From NCBI RefSeq assembly GCF_002075885.1, contig NZ_MDET01000058.1:62001-126000 (forward strand): a stretch of 64,000 bases of DNA, given 5' to 3'. The stretch is from Manganibacter manganicus (GTDB lineage: Bacteria > Pseudomonadota > Alphaproteobacteria > Rhizobiales > Rhizobiaceae). The number at the start of each line of letters is the position of its first letter. The first letter of the stretch is position 1. The position numbers were made by a program, and so were the translations under genes. Under the pieces are notes generated by a model that did not search any database, had not been told where the DNA came from, and was given only the letters and a program-made list of their open reading frames with translations. Shown piece by piece: positions 16,326 to 26,039 of the stretch.

Positions 16326-18554
16326 TCAGCCATTCACGCGCTTGGCATCGCTGACGCTAGAATTTTCCTTGAGCTGCGACAGCAGCCGGTTCAGGTGCTT
16401 CAAATCCCACACTTCTAGATCGACCAACATCTCAGTAAAGTCGGGGGCGGTGCGCACCATCGACAGCGTATGGATGTTGGCGTCGTTCGATGCAACCACC
16501 TGCGCAATATCGGCAAGGGAACCTGGCGCATTGATCGCTGTCACGGAAACACGTGCCGGAAAGCGCTCCTTGTTGTTCTCGTCAATGTCCCAGCGCACGT
16601 CGATCCAGCGCTCCGGCTGATCGTCGAACGCGGTCAGCGAGGGCGATTGGATCGGATAAATGGTGATGCCGGAGCCCGGCTGGACGATACCGACGATGCG
16701 ATCGCCGGGAACGGCGCCTTCGGGCGCAAAGCGCACTGGCAAATCGCCCCTCACACCCCGGATGGGAACGGCCCCATCTTTCTGCTGATCCTTGCCACGC
16801 CTTGAGCGCCCAGGCATCTTGAACAGCATGCCGGCAGCATTGCGAATTCTCGACCAACCCTCCTCGCGCTGCTTCGGTACCGGCGCGGTCACGCGCTCAT
16901 CCTGGTAATCGGGAAAGACCGCCTTGATGACATCCGCCGAGGCAAGCTCGCCACGACCAACGGCGGCAAGTACATCCTCTATGTCCTTGCGTGCGAGCCT
17001 GTGCAGAACCGGCTTCAGGCTTTCCTTGGAAAAGGCTTTGCCGGTGCGCTCGAAAGCACGCTCCAGAATCCGTATGCCGAGGCCGGAATATTGCTTGCGG
17101 ATGGCGTTTTTGGTGGCACGGCGGATCGCCGCACGCGCCTTGCCGGTGACGACCATTGACTCCCAGGCGGCTGGCGGCACCTGTGCCTTGGAACGTATGA
17201 TCTCGACTTCGTCACCGTTCTTCAACTCGGTCATCAGCGGCATGATGCGGCCATTGACCTTGGCGCCAACGCAACTATCCCCCACGTCCGTATGCACGGC
17301 GTAGGCGAAGTCGATGGGCGTTGCCCCGCGCGGCAAGGCAATCAGCATGCCTTTGGGCGTGAAGCAGAAAACCTGATCCTGAAACAGTTCCAGCTTGGTA
17401 TTTTCAAGAAAATCCTCCGGGTTGTCACCCTCGGAAAGCTGCTCAATCGTGCGGCGCAACCAAGCATAGGCATTGCTGTCCCTGGAGATGAGATGAGCGC
17501 CTGATCCACTCGCCTTGCCACCGGTGTCCTTGTAAATGGAATGGGCGGCGACGCCGTATTCCGCAAGCTCATTCATCTCATGGGTGCGTATTTGCAATTC
17601 AATCCGCTGACGCGACGGCCCGACTATGGTGGTGTGGATCGAACGATAGTCGTTCTGCTTGGGCGTCGAGATATAGTCCTTGAAACGACCCGGCACCATC
17701 GACCAGGTCGTATGGATGGCACAGAGCGCGCGGTAACAATCCTCCACCCTGTCGACGATCACACGGAAGCCGAAAATGTCCGAAAGCTGCTCGAAGGACA
17801 GCGCCTTAGCTTCCATCTTGCGAAAGACCGACCACGGCTTTTTCTGCCGGCTCGTGACCTCAGCCTCGATACCGTATTTTTCAAACAGCGCCGAAAGCGC
17901 CTTCTCGATTTCGATCAGAACGCCCTTATTGCGCTGGAATATCTCCGCCAGTCTGGCCGTGACTGTCCGATAGGCTTCCGGATTGATATAGCGGAAGGCC
18001 AGTTCTTCCAGTTCCTCGCGCATTTCCTGCATGCCCATGCGCCCGGCGAGCGGCGCATAGATGTCCATGGTTTCCTCGGCGATACGCTGGCGCTTGGCCT
18101 CGGGGACATGGTGGAGCGTGCGCATATTGTGCAGACGATCCGCCAGTTTAACCAGAAGCACGCGCACGTCTTCCGAGATCGCCAGCAGCAGTTTGCGCAG
18201 GTTTTCCGCCTGCTCGGCTTTCTTCGAAACGAGATCAAGTTTCTTGAGCTTCGTCAGCCCTTCAACCAGCTTGCCCATTTCCGGCCCAAACAGTTCATCG
18301 ATTTCAGCGCGTGTGGCAGTCGTGTCTTCGATCGTGTCGTGCAACAGGGCTACGGCGATGGTTGCCTCGTCCATACGCATGTCAGTCAGAATAGCCGCCA
18401 CCTCCAGCGGATGCGAAAAATAAGGATCGCCCGACGCGCGTCGCTGATGCCCGTGCTTCTGCATGGCATAGACATAGGCCTTGTTGAGCAGCGCCTCATT
18501 CACCTCCGGTTTGTAACGCTGCACACGCTCGACAAGCTCATACTGGCGCATCAT
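16326..18554 (-). CDS. rsh: bifunctional (p)ppGpp synthase/hydrolase Rsh
   Basis: A 742-residue RelA/SpoT-type stringent-response enzyme. The hydrolase HD domain has FSHPLEVA and VALLHDTIEDT (His72-Asp73). The synthetase domain has DYISTPKQNDYRSIHTT, and is followed by TGS (CFTPKGMLIALPRGATPIDFAYA) and a C-terminal ACT domain. All parts look intact, so both activities are expected, as is normal for a single rhizobial Rsh. Upstream, where rpoZ usually stands, there is instead an AT-rich spacer and the Sox region. Confidence 0.95.
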   Translation of the reverse strand: MMRQYELVERVQRYKPEVNEALLNKAYVYAMQKHGHQRRASGDPYFSHPLEVAAILTDMRMDEATIAVALLHDTIEDTTATRAEIDELFGPEMGKLVEGLTKLKKLDLVSKKAEQAENLRKLLLAISEDVRVLLVKLADRLHNMRTLHHVPEAKRQRIAEETMDIYAPLAGRMGMQEMREELEELAFRYINPEAYRTVTARLAEIFQRNKGVLIEIEKALSALFEKYGIEAEVTSRQKKPWSVFRKMEAKALSFEQLSDIFGFRVIVDRVEDCYRALCAIHTTWSMVPGRFKDYISTPKQNDYRSIHTTIVGPSRQRIELQIRTHEMNELAEYGVAAHSIYKDTGGKASGSGAHLISRDSNAYAWLRRTIEQLSEGDNPEDFLENTKLELFQDQVFCFTPKGMLIALPRGATPIDFAYAVHTDVGDSCVGAKVNGRIMPLMTELKNGDEVEIIRSKAQVPPAAWESMVVTGKARAAIRRATKNAIRKQYSGLGIRILERAFERTGKAFSKESLKPVLHRLARKDIEDVLAAVGRGELASADVIKAVFPDYQDERVTAPVPKQREEGWSRIRNAAGMLFKMPGRSRRGKDQQKDGAVPIRGVRGDLPVRFAPEGAVPGDRIVGIVQPGSGITIYPIQSPSLTAFDDQPERWIDVRWDIDENNKERFPARVSVTAINAPGSLADIAQVVASNDANIHTLSMVRTAPDFTEMLVDLEVWDLKHLNRLLSQLKENSSVSDAKRVNG

Positions 18555-18896
18555 GGTCGAGTGCTCCGTGCCGACTGCAGCAAGCCTGTGTCAAGGCCGT
18601 GGCTAAAAAGACGAAAATGGGTGTCGGCTATGTGCATGATGGCATTGGCAATAGGAAAAATCCCGTTTACGCCGCTACACGTTAATGGCGCATGTCACAA
18701 ATAGTCTGGAAATTCACGCTGCAAAAGTAGCAAGACACAGAGCTGACATTCGCCGTTTGCGGATTATCGAAGTTTCGTCTTCCCAGACTTCGAAATACGG
18801 AATTTTTTCATATTCAAATAGCTGATTTTGAAATCACATACCTGTTTTCCCTAATTTTCAATGCCTACGTTGCGTGAGTTTCTTGAAGGAAGATAA
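18555..18896. other. AT-rich spacer at the left edge of the inserted region
   Basis: These 342 bp between rsh and the first soxT-like gene have no convincing ORF. They hold a CGAAGT/ACTTCG dyad at 18768-18792, a visibly AT-rich run (about 18795-18865) with the dyad TTCAAA...TTTTGAA, and a weak relative of the sox motif at 18795-18813. GAAGGAAG at 18884 is the ribosome binding site of the next gene. Confidence 0.5.
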
Positions 18897-19997
18897 ATGA
18901 ACCTCGTCCCGCTCATTGATCTGGTCGGAGAATCCGGCGCTGCGTTCGTGGGAGGCGTGGTTCTCGGTCTTCTTTTCGGTTTCTTCGCGCAGCGTAGTGC
19001 GTACTGCACGCGTTCGGCCGTTCTCGACCTTACTCGCGGCCGGAATCTGACGGCTCTCGCCATTTGGGCGGCCGGGTTCGCCGTTGCCATTCTCGGCGTG
19101 CAAATGCTGTTGACCCTCGGCCTTATCAGCGCCACCGAAACCCGCTTCTTCTCCACTGCGCAAAGCCTGTCTGGTGCCATTATCGGCGGCCTGGCTTTCG
19201 GCATCGGCATGGTGCTGACGCGCGGCTGCGTTTCGCGATTGCTGGTGCTCGGTTCGTCCGGCAATCTGCGCGCGATCTTTTCGATCGTCATCATCGCAGC
19301 GGTTGGGCTTGCCACCTATAGCGGCGTGCTTGTGCCGTTGCGCGATACCGTCGGCGGGCTCTGGAGCACCGCACAGATCGGCGGTAACGACCTCCTGGCA
19401 GATGCAAGAGTAAGCCAATCCGCCGGGGTCATTGCCGGCATCATCCTTCTGGCCGCCGCACTCGCCTTGGCCATGGTATCGAAGGTCTCGCCATGGCGTT
19501 TCATAGGGGGGGCTGGGGTCGGCGCAACTGTCGCCGCGGGGTGGTATTTCACCTATTCGCTATCAACGCAGGTATTCGACCCGATCCAAGCGGAAAGCCT
19601 GTCTTTCATCCGTCCGCTGGCTACCACCGGCGAGATCGCCTTGGGTAGCGCAATTACGACCGGCATGGATCAGGGCCTGCTGATCGGAACGATCCTAGGC
19701 GCATTCCTGGCATCGCTAATCTTCCGCGACTTTCGTGTAGCGACTTTTTCCGAAGCCGGCGTGCCGTCCATCTGGCGTTACGTCATCGGCTCCATCTTAA
19801 TGGGCTTCGGCGGCATATTGGCCGTGGGCTGCACCATCGGCGCCGGTCTTACCGGTGGTTCCGTACTGGCAATCTCGTCGCTGATCGGCCTTGCCTCAAT
19901 GATTACCGGAGCGGCCATCGCCGACCGGATCATCGATGGCTCCAGGATTTTCGCTCCAGGGCAAGGCAACCGCCACGCTACCTTACCGGCAGAATAG
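18897..19997 (+). CDS. YeeE/YedE-family sulfur transporter (SoxT-like)
   Basis: A 366-residue membrane protein of the YeeE/YedE (DUF395) family, whose characterised members import thiosulfate. About ten hydrophobic segments are seen, with the conserved cysteine motifs AYCTRSAV, LTRGCVSRLL and AVGCTIGAGLTGG. It converges on soxD with one base between stop codons. It is a paralogue of the SoxT-like gene at 28905, and both end in PAE with the same CCGGCAGAATAGAT sequence at the stop. It probably moves a sulfur substrate or product of the Sox pathway. Confidence 0.85.
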   Translation: MNLVPLIDLVGESGAAFVGGVVLGLLFGFFAQRSAYCTRSAVLDLTRGRNLTALAIWAAGFAVAILGVQMLLTLGLISATETRFFSTAQSLSGAIIGGLAFGIGMVLTRGCVSRLLVLGSSGNLRAIFSIVIIAAVGLATYSGVLVPLRDTVGGLWSTAQIGGNDLLADARVSQSAGVIAGIILLAAALALAMVSKVSPWRFIGGAGVGATVAAGWYFTYSLSTQVFDPIQAESLSFIRPLATTGEIALGSAITTGMDQGLLIGTILGAFLASLIFRDFRVATFSEAGVPSIWRYVIGSILMGFGGILAVGCTIGAGLTGGSVLAISSLIGLASMITGAAIADRIIDGSRIFAPGQGNRHATLPAE

Positions 19998-19998
19998 A

Positions 19999-21123
19999 TC
20001 ATTCAATCCCCGATGCCGGGGCTTCGTCGCCATCTTGGGCGTCCGGCGTAACGTCCAGAACAGCAGCATGCATTGTGATCCTAGCTTTGCCCGGCACACA
20101 ATCCTTCATGCAGGGTTCGCCTTTTTGGGCATATTCCGGCTCTTGAGCGCGGTTGTCATCGATGAAATTCGCCTCGTTCGGCAGGTGGATCGAGGTGAAG
20201 TTTTTATTCGACAGTTCGAAATCCTCATCCGTCACGACATCGTTCAGATAGAGGACGTAAGCGGTCAGCGCATAGACATCGTCGTCAGACAGTGAACGTG
20301 CATTGCCGAACGGCATGGCGCGACGGATATAGTCGTATACCGTCGACAGATACGGCCAGTAGGAGCCTACAGTCTTGACGGGTCGCTCGTCCTTAAGCGT
20401 GCCCTGCCCGCCAGCCAGCACCGGCCAACGGCCAACAGCCTCGCCAAAATCACCATGGCAGGACGAGCAACTCTCATCGAATATCTTCTCACCCTGGGCA
20501 ACAGTCCCCTTGCCAACCGGCAGGCCGAGCCCGTCCGGCCGCACATCGATATCCCATGCGGCAATCTCGTCCGCCGTTGCCAGTCGCCCCAGTCCAAACA
20601 CCTTGCCAGCGCCCTCCTGCTGAACCGCCGGGGCAGCTTTGGCTTGCGGCGGCTGAGCCGCTGGAGCCTCAATCTTCTCGGCCTCCTGACGTGCAGGCGT
20701 CGCGGCCTGATCGTCTATTCCAGCCATCTTGCCATCCTTCGTGAAGGATTTCAGATAGGCAACAATATTGGCAAGGTCCCCTTCCTTCTTGAAGCCTGGG
20801 AACGCCATTTTCGTACCTTTAACAAAGGCGCGCGGGTTGCCAAGAAAGGATCGCAAAGACGCCTCGTCCCACACGAGCCCACCCTCGCCGGCCTCCGTCA
20901 TGGCCGACGAGTATCTATAGCCGGCCACAGTTCCGGCCTTGCGTCCGACAAGACCATTGAGTTCCGGCCCGACACGATTCTTTGCACCCTCACCGATCGC
21001 GTGACAGGCTTTACAGCGGGAGAATAGCTTTTCACCGGCCGTGGCATCCTGGCCCTGTGCAACACTGGCGCTCAGCCAGAGCCCAAGACCAGCGGCCAGC
21101 AGCAATTCAGGAAATCTCGACAT
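19999..21123 (-). CDS. soxD: SoxD, diheme cytochrome c subunit of sulfane dehydrogenase
   Basis: The 374-residue product has a signal peptide (PELLLAAGLGLWLSASVAQG), a first class-I cytochrome c domain with CKACH, and a Pro/Ala-rich linker. A second domain with CSSCH and the distal methionine in RRAMPFGNARSLSD follows. SoxD passes electrons from the molybdenum subunit SoxC, together oxidising the sulfane sulfur on SoxY without releasing sulfur globules. ATG 21123 is chosen for its GGAG nine bases away and because the signal peptide starts there. It overlaps soxC by 17 bp. Confidence 0.93.
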   Translation of the reverse strand: MSRFPELLLAAGLGLWLSASVAQGQDATAGEKLFSRCKACHAIGEGAKNRVGPELNGLVGRKAGTVAGYRYSSAMTEAGEGGLVWDEASLRSFLGNPRAFVKGTKMAFPGFKKEGDLANIVAYLKSFTKDGKMAGIDDQAATPARQEAEKIEAPAAQPPQAKAAPAVQQEGAGKVFGLGRLATADEIAAWDIDVRPDGLGLPVGKGTVAQGEKIFDESCSSCHGDFGEAVGRWPVLAGGQGTLKDERPVKTVGSYWPYLSTVYDYIRRAMPFGNARSLSDDDVYALTAYVLYLNDVVTDEDFELSNKNFTSIHLPNEANFIDDNRAQEPEYAQKGEPCMKDCVPGKARITMHAAVLDVTPDAQDGDEAPASGIE

Positions 21124-22396
21124 TTTCAACCGCTCCGTCCGTACCAACATGCCAGGTCTGGATACCGTTATTGTGGTAGATCGAATTCACGCCTCGCACC
21201 GCACGCAGCGCGTCCTTGGAAGGTTGCACAAAACCTTTCTCGTCCACCGCGCGCGATTGCAGGAACAGTTCCGAGCCATCCCAGTCAAACTCATGGTAGA
21301 AGCGGTGCAACGCCATTGGCAGACTTGGTCCGTCGATACGCGCCGGCGTCCAGTTGCGACCGCCATCGACCGAGACATCGACGCGCTTGATGACGCCGTT
21401 TCCGGACCAGGCAAGCCCCGACACTACCAGCGGCCCTTTGCCATGCGCGATCGGCGCCTGTGGGCTGGGGCTAGTGATGACGGATTTCACATCCATGGTG
21501 AAGGTGAAGCGGCGGGCTTTGCCGTTGGCGAGAAGATCGGTGTATTTCGAGGTTTCCTCGCGTTGCTGCCAAGGCTCGTCGCCAGCCTCCAGCCGTCGCA
21601 GCCACTTCACCCACATATTGCCTTCGAAACCCGGAACGACCAGCCGGACCGGATAGCCCTGTTCGGGTCGCAGCGCCTCGCCATTCATGGCAAAGGCGAT
21701 CATGCAATCGTCCAGCGCCTTTTCCATTGGGATCGATCGCGTCATGGCGGCGGCGTCCGCACCTTCGGCCAACAGCCACTTGGCCGAGCTTTTCAGGCCG
21801 GCCTCCGCCAGCACGTGCTTCAGCAGCACACCAGTGTACATGACGCAATGGACCATGCCATGCGTAAACTGGCAGCCATTGAGTTGCGCGCCACGCCATT
21901 CCATGCCGGAATTGGCCGCGCATTCGAGGAAATATATCCGGTTCTCGCGTGGGAAGCGCTTGAGGTCTTCCATAGTGAAGACCAGCGGCTTTTCGACCAG
22001 CCCATTGATCATCAGTCGATGCTCGGCCGGATCGACGGCGGCAACGCCGGCATGATGGCGCTCGAAACAAAGTCCATTCGGCGTGATGATGCCATCCAGC
22101 GCATGCAGCGGCGTGAAATTGACCGATGAAACCGGATCGGCCGTCAGCCACGGCACATTCCGGCGCACCGCCTCCTTCTCGAAGGGGGACGGCATACCGT
22201 AAGGTGACTGATCGACACCCGCGCCGGAATAGCGGTTCCAGTCCTGGATCTCTGTGATTGCTGGGTCACCACCCGCCTCGGCGGCACCGGCGCGCGCTGA
22301 AACCAGAGCACTGGCGAAAGCCGCGCCTCCCGCCAAGCCGGCTTTCAGAAAGCCACGACGCGACGCAGCCGTATCCGGCGCGCTCACTCTTGCCAT
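21107..22396 (-). CDS. soxC: SoxC, molybdopterin subunit of sulfane dehydrogenase
   Basis: A 429-residue sulfite-oxidase-fold protein with a Tat signal (SRRGFLKAGLAGGAAFASA). The molybdenum-ligating cysteine is in YFLECAANSGMEW, and the dimerisation domain follows VKSVITSPSP. It works with SoxD in the periplasm. ATG 22396 is chosen for the GGAGG before it; the frame extends six codons further. It is separated from soxB by 96 bp that contain an AT-rich dyad, so soxCD may have its own promoter. Confidence 0.94.
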   Translation of the reverse strand: MARVSAPDTAASRRGFLKAGLAGGAAFASALVSARAGAAEAGGDPAITEIQDWNRYSGAGVDQSPYGMPSPFEKEAVRRNVPWLTADPVSSVNFTPLHALDGIITPNGLCFERHHAGVAAVDPAEHRLMINGLVEKPLVFTMEDLKRFPRENRIYFLECAANSGMEWRGAQLNGCQFTHGMVHCVMYTGVLLKHVLAEAGLKSSAKWLLAEGADAAAMTRSIPMEKALDDCMIAFAMNGEALRPEQGYPVRLVVPGFEGNMWVKWLRRLEAGDEPWQQREETSKYTDLLANGKARRFTFTMDVKSVITSPSPQAPIAHGKGPLVVSGLAWSGNGVIKRVDVSVDGGRNWTPARIDGPSLPMALHRFYHEFDWDGSELFLQSRAVDEKGFVQPSKDALRAVRGVNSIYHNNGIQTWHVGTDGAVENVEIS

Positions 22397-22425
22397 TGGT
22401 TCCTCCGCTTCCAAACAATAGAAAT

Positions 22426-22443
22426 ATATGATTTTATCTATAT
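22426..22443. promoter_or_regulatory. candidate SoxR operator in the soxB-soxC gap
   Basis: ATATGATTTTATCTATAT. On the minus strand it reads ATAT-N4-AAAATCATAT, the same pattern as the site upstream of soxX. It lies 30 bp before the soxC start and may control a separate soxCD transcript. Confidence 0.5.
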
Positions 22444-22492
22444 ATCAGGGCGCCGAGCGACTGTCCAATATTTGATGCTGTCAGCCCAATGG

Positions 22493-24184
22493 TTATTCGA
22501 GAATCTTGACCGAGCGATTTTCCGTCAGTTCAACCACCGGATTATGCTTCAGATGCTCTTCCACGACCTTCCAGATCGGAGGGCCTTCGGTGCCTTCATT
22601 CACGGAGGCCCAACCGGCGACTTGATATTCCTTCGTCGGTTCGACCGACTCACCGCTCTTAAGCAGGGTCATTCCGGAGATGCGACGCCCCATCTCCGCA
22701 TTCGGATCGATACTATAGCCCATGCCACCAACCCGCACCATGTCACCGCCCTGCTGATAGTAGGGATCCTTGTTGAACAGATTGTCCGCAACGTCTTCCA
22801 GTATCGTTTTCAGAGTCTCACCGGTCATGGCCGAGCGATAGGCCGCCGGATAGGTCATCGCACAGGCATTGTGCAGATCCTCCACCGTGATCTTCTGCCC
22901 CGGCAGGACGGAGGTTCCCCAGCGGAAACCAGGTGAAAGCGCGATATCGGCCTCGCGCACCTCGAGAAGCGCCTGACAGATGAGATCGTCGAATGTGCCG
23001 TTAAAATTGCCGCGGCGATAAAGCAGGCTTTGTGTCGTACCGAGTTCACGCTTCAGTTCCGTCTCGTAGGGTGCACGCAGGCCGGCAACCAGCTTCGTCA
23101 TCTCGGAATCGGGCGTAATCACATCGGAAAACACCGGGATCAGGCGGTGGCGAAAGCCCTTCATCGCGCCGCCCTGAACATCGACATCGAGGCGCGTGAC
23201 GAATTTGCCATGTGAGCCCGAGGCAATCAGCAAGGTTTTTCCCACCAGAACCGGTTCCGGCAGTGCATCATGGGTGTGCCCGGTCAGGATGATGTCAATG
23301 CCTTCCACGCGACCGGCCAACGCCCGATCGACATCGAAACCGTTATGCGACAGGAACACGACCAGTTCCGCCCCTTCAGCCCGCGCCGCGGCAACATTCC
23401 TGGCCACTTCCTCTTCGCGGATGCCAAACGACCAGTTGGGGAACATCCAGCGCGGATTGGCAATAGGCGTGTAGGGGAAGGCCTGGCCGAGCACGGCAAT
23501 TTTCACGCCACCCTTTTCAAACATCTTATAGGCGTCGAAAGCCGGTTCATCCCATTCAGCGTCAAAGATATTGCCACCAAGAAACGGGAACGGCAGGCTC
23601 TCGATGATTTCGTTCACACGGTCGGTGCCATAGGTGAATTCCCAATGGCCGGTCATGGCATCGGGCTCCAGTGCATTGAAGGCATCCACCATGTCCTGGC
23701 CCTTTGTCTGCAGCGCGGTATAGCTGCCCTGCCAGGTATCGCCGCCATCGAGCAGAAGCATATCGTCGCCCCGTTCCGCGCGCACGCGCCGCACGATGGT
23801 GGCGATGCGATCTATCCCGCCCATGCGGCCATAGGTTTTCGCTAGCGCGCTGAAATCTTCTGAAGTCAGGGCATAGGCCTCGGGCGAGCCTGACTCGATA
23901 TTGTAAAGCTTTAAAAAATCGGAGCCGCTGATATGCGGCGGCAAGCCGGCCACCGCACCCACCCCGAGATTGGTCGAGGGTTCGCGAAAGTAAACCGGCA
24001 TCAACTGCGCATGGATGTCGGTGATATGTACCAGCGTGACATTACCGAATGCACCGAAATCGAGCAAATCGCTTTCCTTGAGCGCCTGCTGTGCTGCCGC
24101 ACGCGACCATTTCCCCACAAGGCCCGAGCCGGTAATGGCCGAAAGCGCCACGGTGGCAGCCAAAAATTCACGTCGTGAGAACAT
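22493..24184 (-). CDS. soxB: SoxB, thiosulfohydrolase
   Basis: A 563-residue dimanganese hydrolase that releases sulfate from the SoxY-bound thiosulfonate. It has a Tat signal (SRREFLAATVALSAITGSG), then metallophosphoesterase motifs: HITDIHAQLMP, LLLDGGDTWQGS, the SoxB hallmark TGHWEFTYG, FLSHNGFDVD, and ILTGHTHDALPEP. A 5'-nucleotidase-type C-terminal domain follows. The start has a good GGAGAGG site. It is downstream of soxA in the same direction. Confidence 0.96.
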   Translation of the reverse strand: MFSRREFLAATVALSAITGSGLVGKWSRAAAQQALKESDLLDFGAFGNVTLVHITDIHAQLMPVYFREPSTNLGVGAVAGLPPHISGSDFLKLYNIESGSPEAYALTSEDFSALAKTYGRMGGIDRIATIVRRVRAERGDDMLLLDGGDTWQGSYTALQTKGQDMVDAFNALEPDAMTGHWEFTYGTDRVNEIIESLPFPFLGGNIFDAEWDEPAFDAYKMFEKGGVKIAVLGQAFPYTPIANPRWMFPNWSFGIREEEVARNVAAARAEGAELVVFLSHNGFDVDRALAGRVEGIDIILTGHTHDALPEPVLVGKTLLIASGSHGKFVTRLDVDVQGGAMKGFRHRLIPVFSDVITPDSEMTKLVAGLRAPYETELKRELGTTQSLLYRRGNFNGTFDDLICQALLEVREADIALSPGFRWGTSVLPGQKITVEDLHNACAMTYPAAYRSAMTGETLKTILEDVADNLFNKDPYYQQGGDMVRVGGMGYSIDPNAEMGRRISGMTLLKSGESVEPTKEYQVAGWASVNEGTEGPPIWKVVEEHLKHNPVVELTENRSVKILE

Positions 24185-24274
24185 GGTCCTCTCCGTTCAA
24201 TAGCACCCCTGCCCGGCTGTGAACCAGGTTGTCCGCACAGGGAGTGTCTTGCTGCTGGCGCGAAGCGCCGCTTG

Positions 24275-25129
24275 TTACTGCCGCACCGCCGGCGTTTCGA
24301 CCGAGAGCCCGGTGCCACGCCAGGTCACGTAGACCTCCAGCGCCATCAACTCGTCCGAGAACGGTTTCGGCATCTCAGCGCGCGTGTCACGGATGCAGCC
24401 TCGCAGGCGATTATGCAGCGACACCATATCAGCCTGCTTCAGCCGATAGGTCGGGAAGCCGTTGGCCTGCCCTTGGCTAAGGTGGTCGGCTCGGATGTGC
24501 TTGCCCATGCTGGCTTCATGGCAGGATGCGCAGGCAAGATTAAGCTGACCCGTGCGGGTATAGTATTCCTTCTTGCCCCTGTCCCACCAACTCTGCATCT
24601 CGCCCTGCTTCAGATCGAGTTTGACCGGTGCTCCGAGCGACTGGTATTTGATGAAAGTGGTCAGCGCTTTTTGCTCGGGCGCATCGAATTTGTAAGCCTC
24701 GGCTCCCATGTTCTGGGTGCGGCACTTATCGATCTGCAACTCGATATTGATCGGCCGTTTGGCGTCCGCATCCCATTTTGGATAATGTGCAGAGATTCCC
24801 TTCATGCTTTCCGCGGCATCGTTATGGCATGAGGCACAGGATTTGCCCTTGCTGCCCTCCACCGTGTTCCATATCTCCTGACCGCGCTCGACATAGAGCA
24901 TGCCGGAATTCTGGAAGGAATCCGCCTCCAGTTCACGGGTCTCCGGCTCGCGGAACAACCAGCCGGAAAGCACTTCCTTGAATGGATGTCCTTCCGGCGC
25001 GGGCGCTCGCGTGATCATCTCCTGGCCGTCGATGACAAGCTTGTCGTCAACCGGGTCGGCATAGGCGCTCACCACCGAGCTTGAAACCATCGTCGCCACA
25101 GCCGCGACCGCCAAAGAGATTTTCTTCAC
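24275..25129 (-). CDS. soxA: SoxA, diheme cytochrome c
   Basis: A 284-residue catalytic subunit of SoxAX, which couples thiosulfate to the SoxY cysteine. It has a signal peptide, two haem motifs (KSCASCHND and LACASCHEA) and the cysteine ligand of the active-site haem in RLRGCIRDTRAEMP. Having both haem motifs places it in the diheme form. Translation starts at GTG 25129 behind GGAGGAACGGCAA. Confidence 0.95.
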   Translation of the reverse strand: MKKISLAVAAVATMVSSSVVSAYADPVDDKLVIDGQEMITRAPAPEGHPFKEVLSGWLFREPETRELEADSFQNSGMLYVERGQEIWNTVEGSKGKSCASCHNDAAESMKGISAHYPKWDADAKRPINIELQIDKCRTQNMGAEAYKFDAPEQKALTTFIKYQSLGAPVKLDLKQGEMQSWWDRGKKEYYTRTGQLNLACASCHEASMGKHIRADHLSQGQANGFPTYRLKQADMVSLHNRLRGCIRDTRAEMPKPFSDELMALEVYVTWRGTGLSVETPAVRQ

Positions 25130-25182
25130 TTGCCGTTCCTCCCCAAGCCCTCAACTTGCCGGTCGCCGACCGATAAGCGCAA

Positions 25183-25512
25183 TCAGCTTACTTCGATCTT
25201 CTGCTCGTCAGTGTAGACAGATCCGTCATCATCAACCCAGGAGAACTTGAACATGCCGCTTTCCGGCACCTTTGCCCTGAACTCGAAATAAGGATTGGCC
25301 GAGATCGCCGGATCCATGTCGCAAGAGAAAACGGGCTCACCGTTGAATTCACAGGTAAACTTGTTGATGATCTTACGCGGAATGATCTTGCCTTCCTTGT
25401 CCTTGCGCTGGCCGGATTCCATCTTGTGGCTGATCAGCGTCTTTATGACGATGGTCTCGCCGGCTTTGGCCGTCTTCGGAACTTTAACGCGTGGCTTCGG
25501 TTTTGCTGCCAT
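25183..25512 (-). CDS. soxZ: SoxZ, sulfur-carrier partner subunit
   Basis: A 109-residue immunoglobulin-like protein that forms SoxYZ. Recognisable features are PRVKVPKTAKAGETIVIKTLI, SHKMESGQRKD and the cysteine pair region FTCEFNGEPVFSCD. There is no signal peptide, as usual, since it is exported with SoxY. It is 47 bp downstream of soxY. Confidence 0.95.
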   Translation of the reverse strand: MAAKPKPRVKVPKTAKAGETIVIKTLISHKMESGQRKDKEGKIIPRKIINKFTCEFNGEPVFSCDMDPAISANPYFEFRAKVPESGMFKFSWVDDDGSVYTDEQKIEVS

Positions 25513-25559
25513 TATTCAATACTCCAAGGAGGGGATGCTAAATCGGATGACATGAACCG

Positions 25560-26015
25560 TCAGCCGCCGCAGCCTCCGATAGTGACTTTGACTTCCTTCT
25601 TGTCCACGAAAGTAGACCCATCCGCCATCTTGGCGACAGCGTAGACCGTCTGCGTCTTGGCGAGCCGCATGCGCGTCGTGGCCTCAGCAACCCCGCTCAT
25701 GGCGGTGAAATTGAAGGTGGCGACATCCGGATTGGGATTTCCATCGGCTAGGATCAGCACGGACTCAACCATATCGTCACCGCTCATGGCGCTTTCGACC
25801 TTGACTGAAATCGGCACAGTGTTGCCGTTTTCAGCAATCTCAGGCGCGGTCAGTGTGATCTTTCCGGTGCCGGGCTCCTTGCCACCCGCAAATTCTGTGA
25901 TTCGCTTAGCCGTCTCCTCGGCCGCGGCATTTGCCGGTAACGCCGTGAACCCGGTTGTGGCAAAGGCGACCGCACCCGCGGAAAGAGCCAGCGCCTGTCG
26001 TCTATTCAAATTCAT
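25560..26015 (-). CDS. soxY: SoxY, sulfur-carrier protein
   Basis: A 151-residue carrier whose C-terminal flexible arm VTIGGCGG holds the cysteine on which sulfur intermediates are bound. The N terminus is a Tat-type signal (NRRQALALSAGAVAFATTG). The second ATG (26015) is preferred: GGAG is eight bases before it, whereas the first ATG (26024) directly abuts that GGAG. Confidence 0.95.
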   Translation of the reverse strand: MNLNRRQALALSAGAVAFATTGFTALPANAAAEETAKRITEFAGGKEPGTGKITLTAPEIAENGNTVPISVKVESAMSGDDMVESVLILADGNPNPDVATFNFTAMSGVAEATTRMRLAKTQTVYAVAKMADGSTFVDKKEVKVTIGGCGG

Positions 26016-26039
26016 CGTCTTCATCTCCGTGCGTTTCCG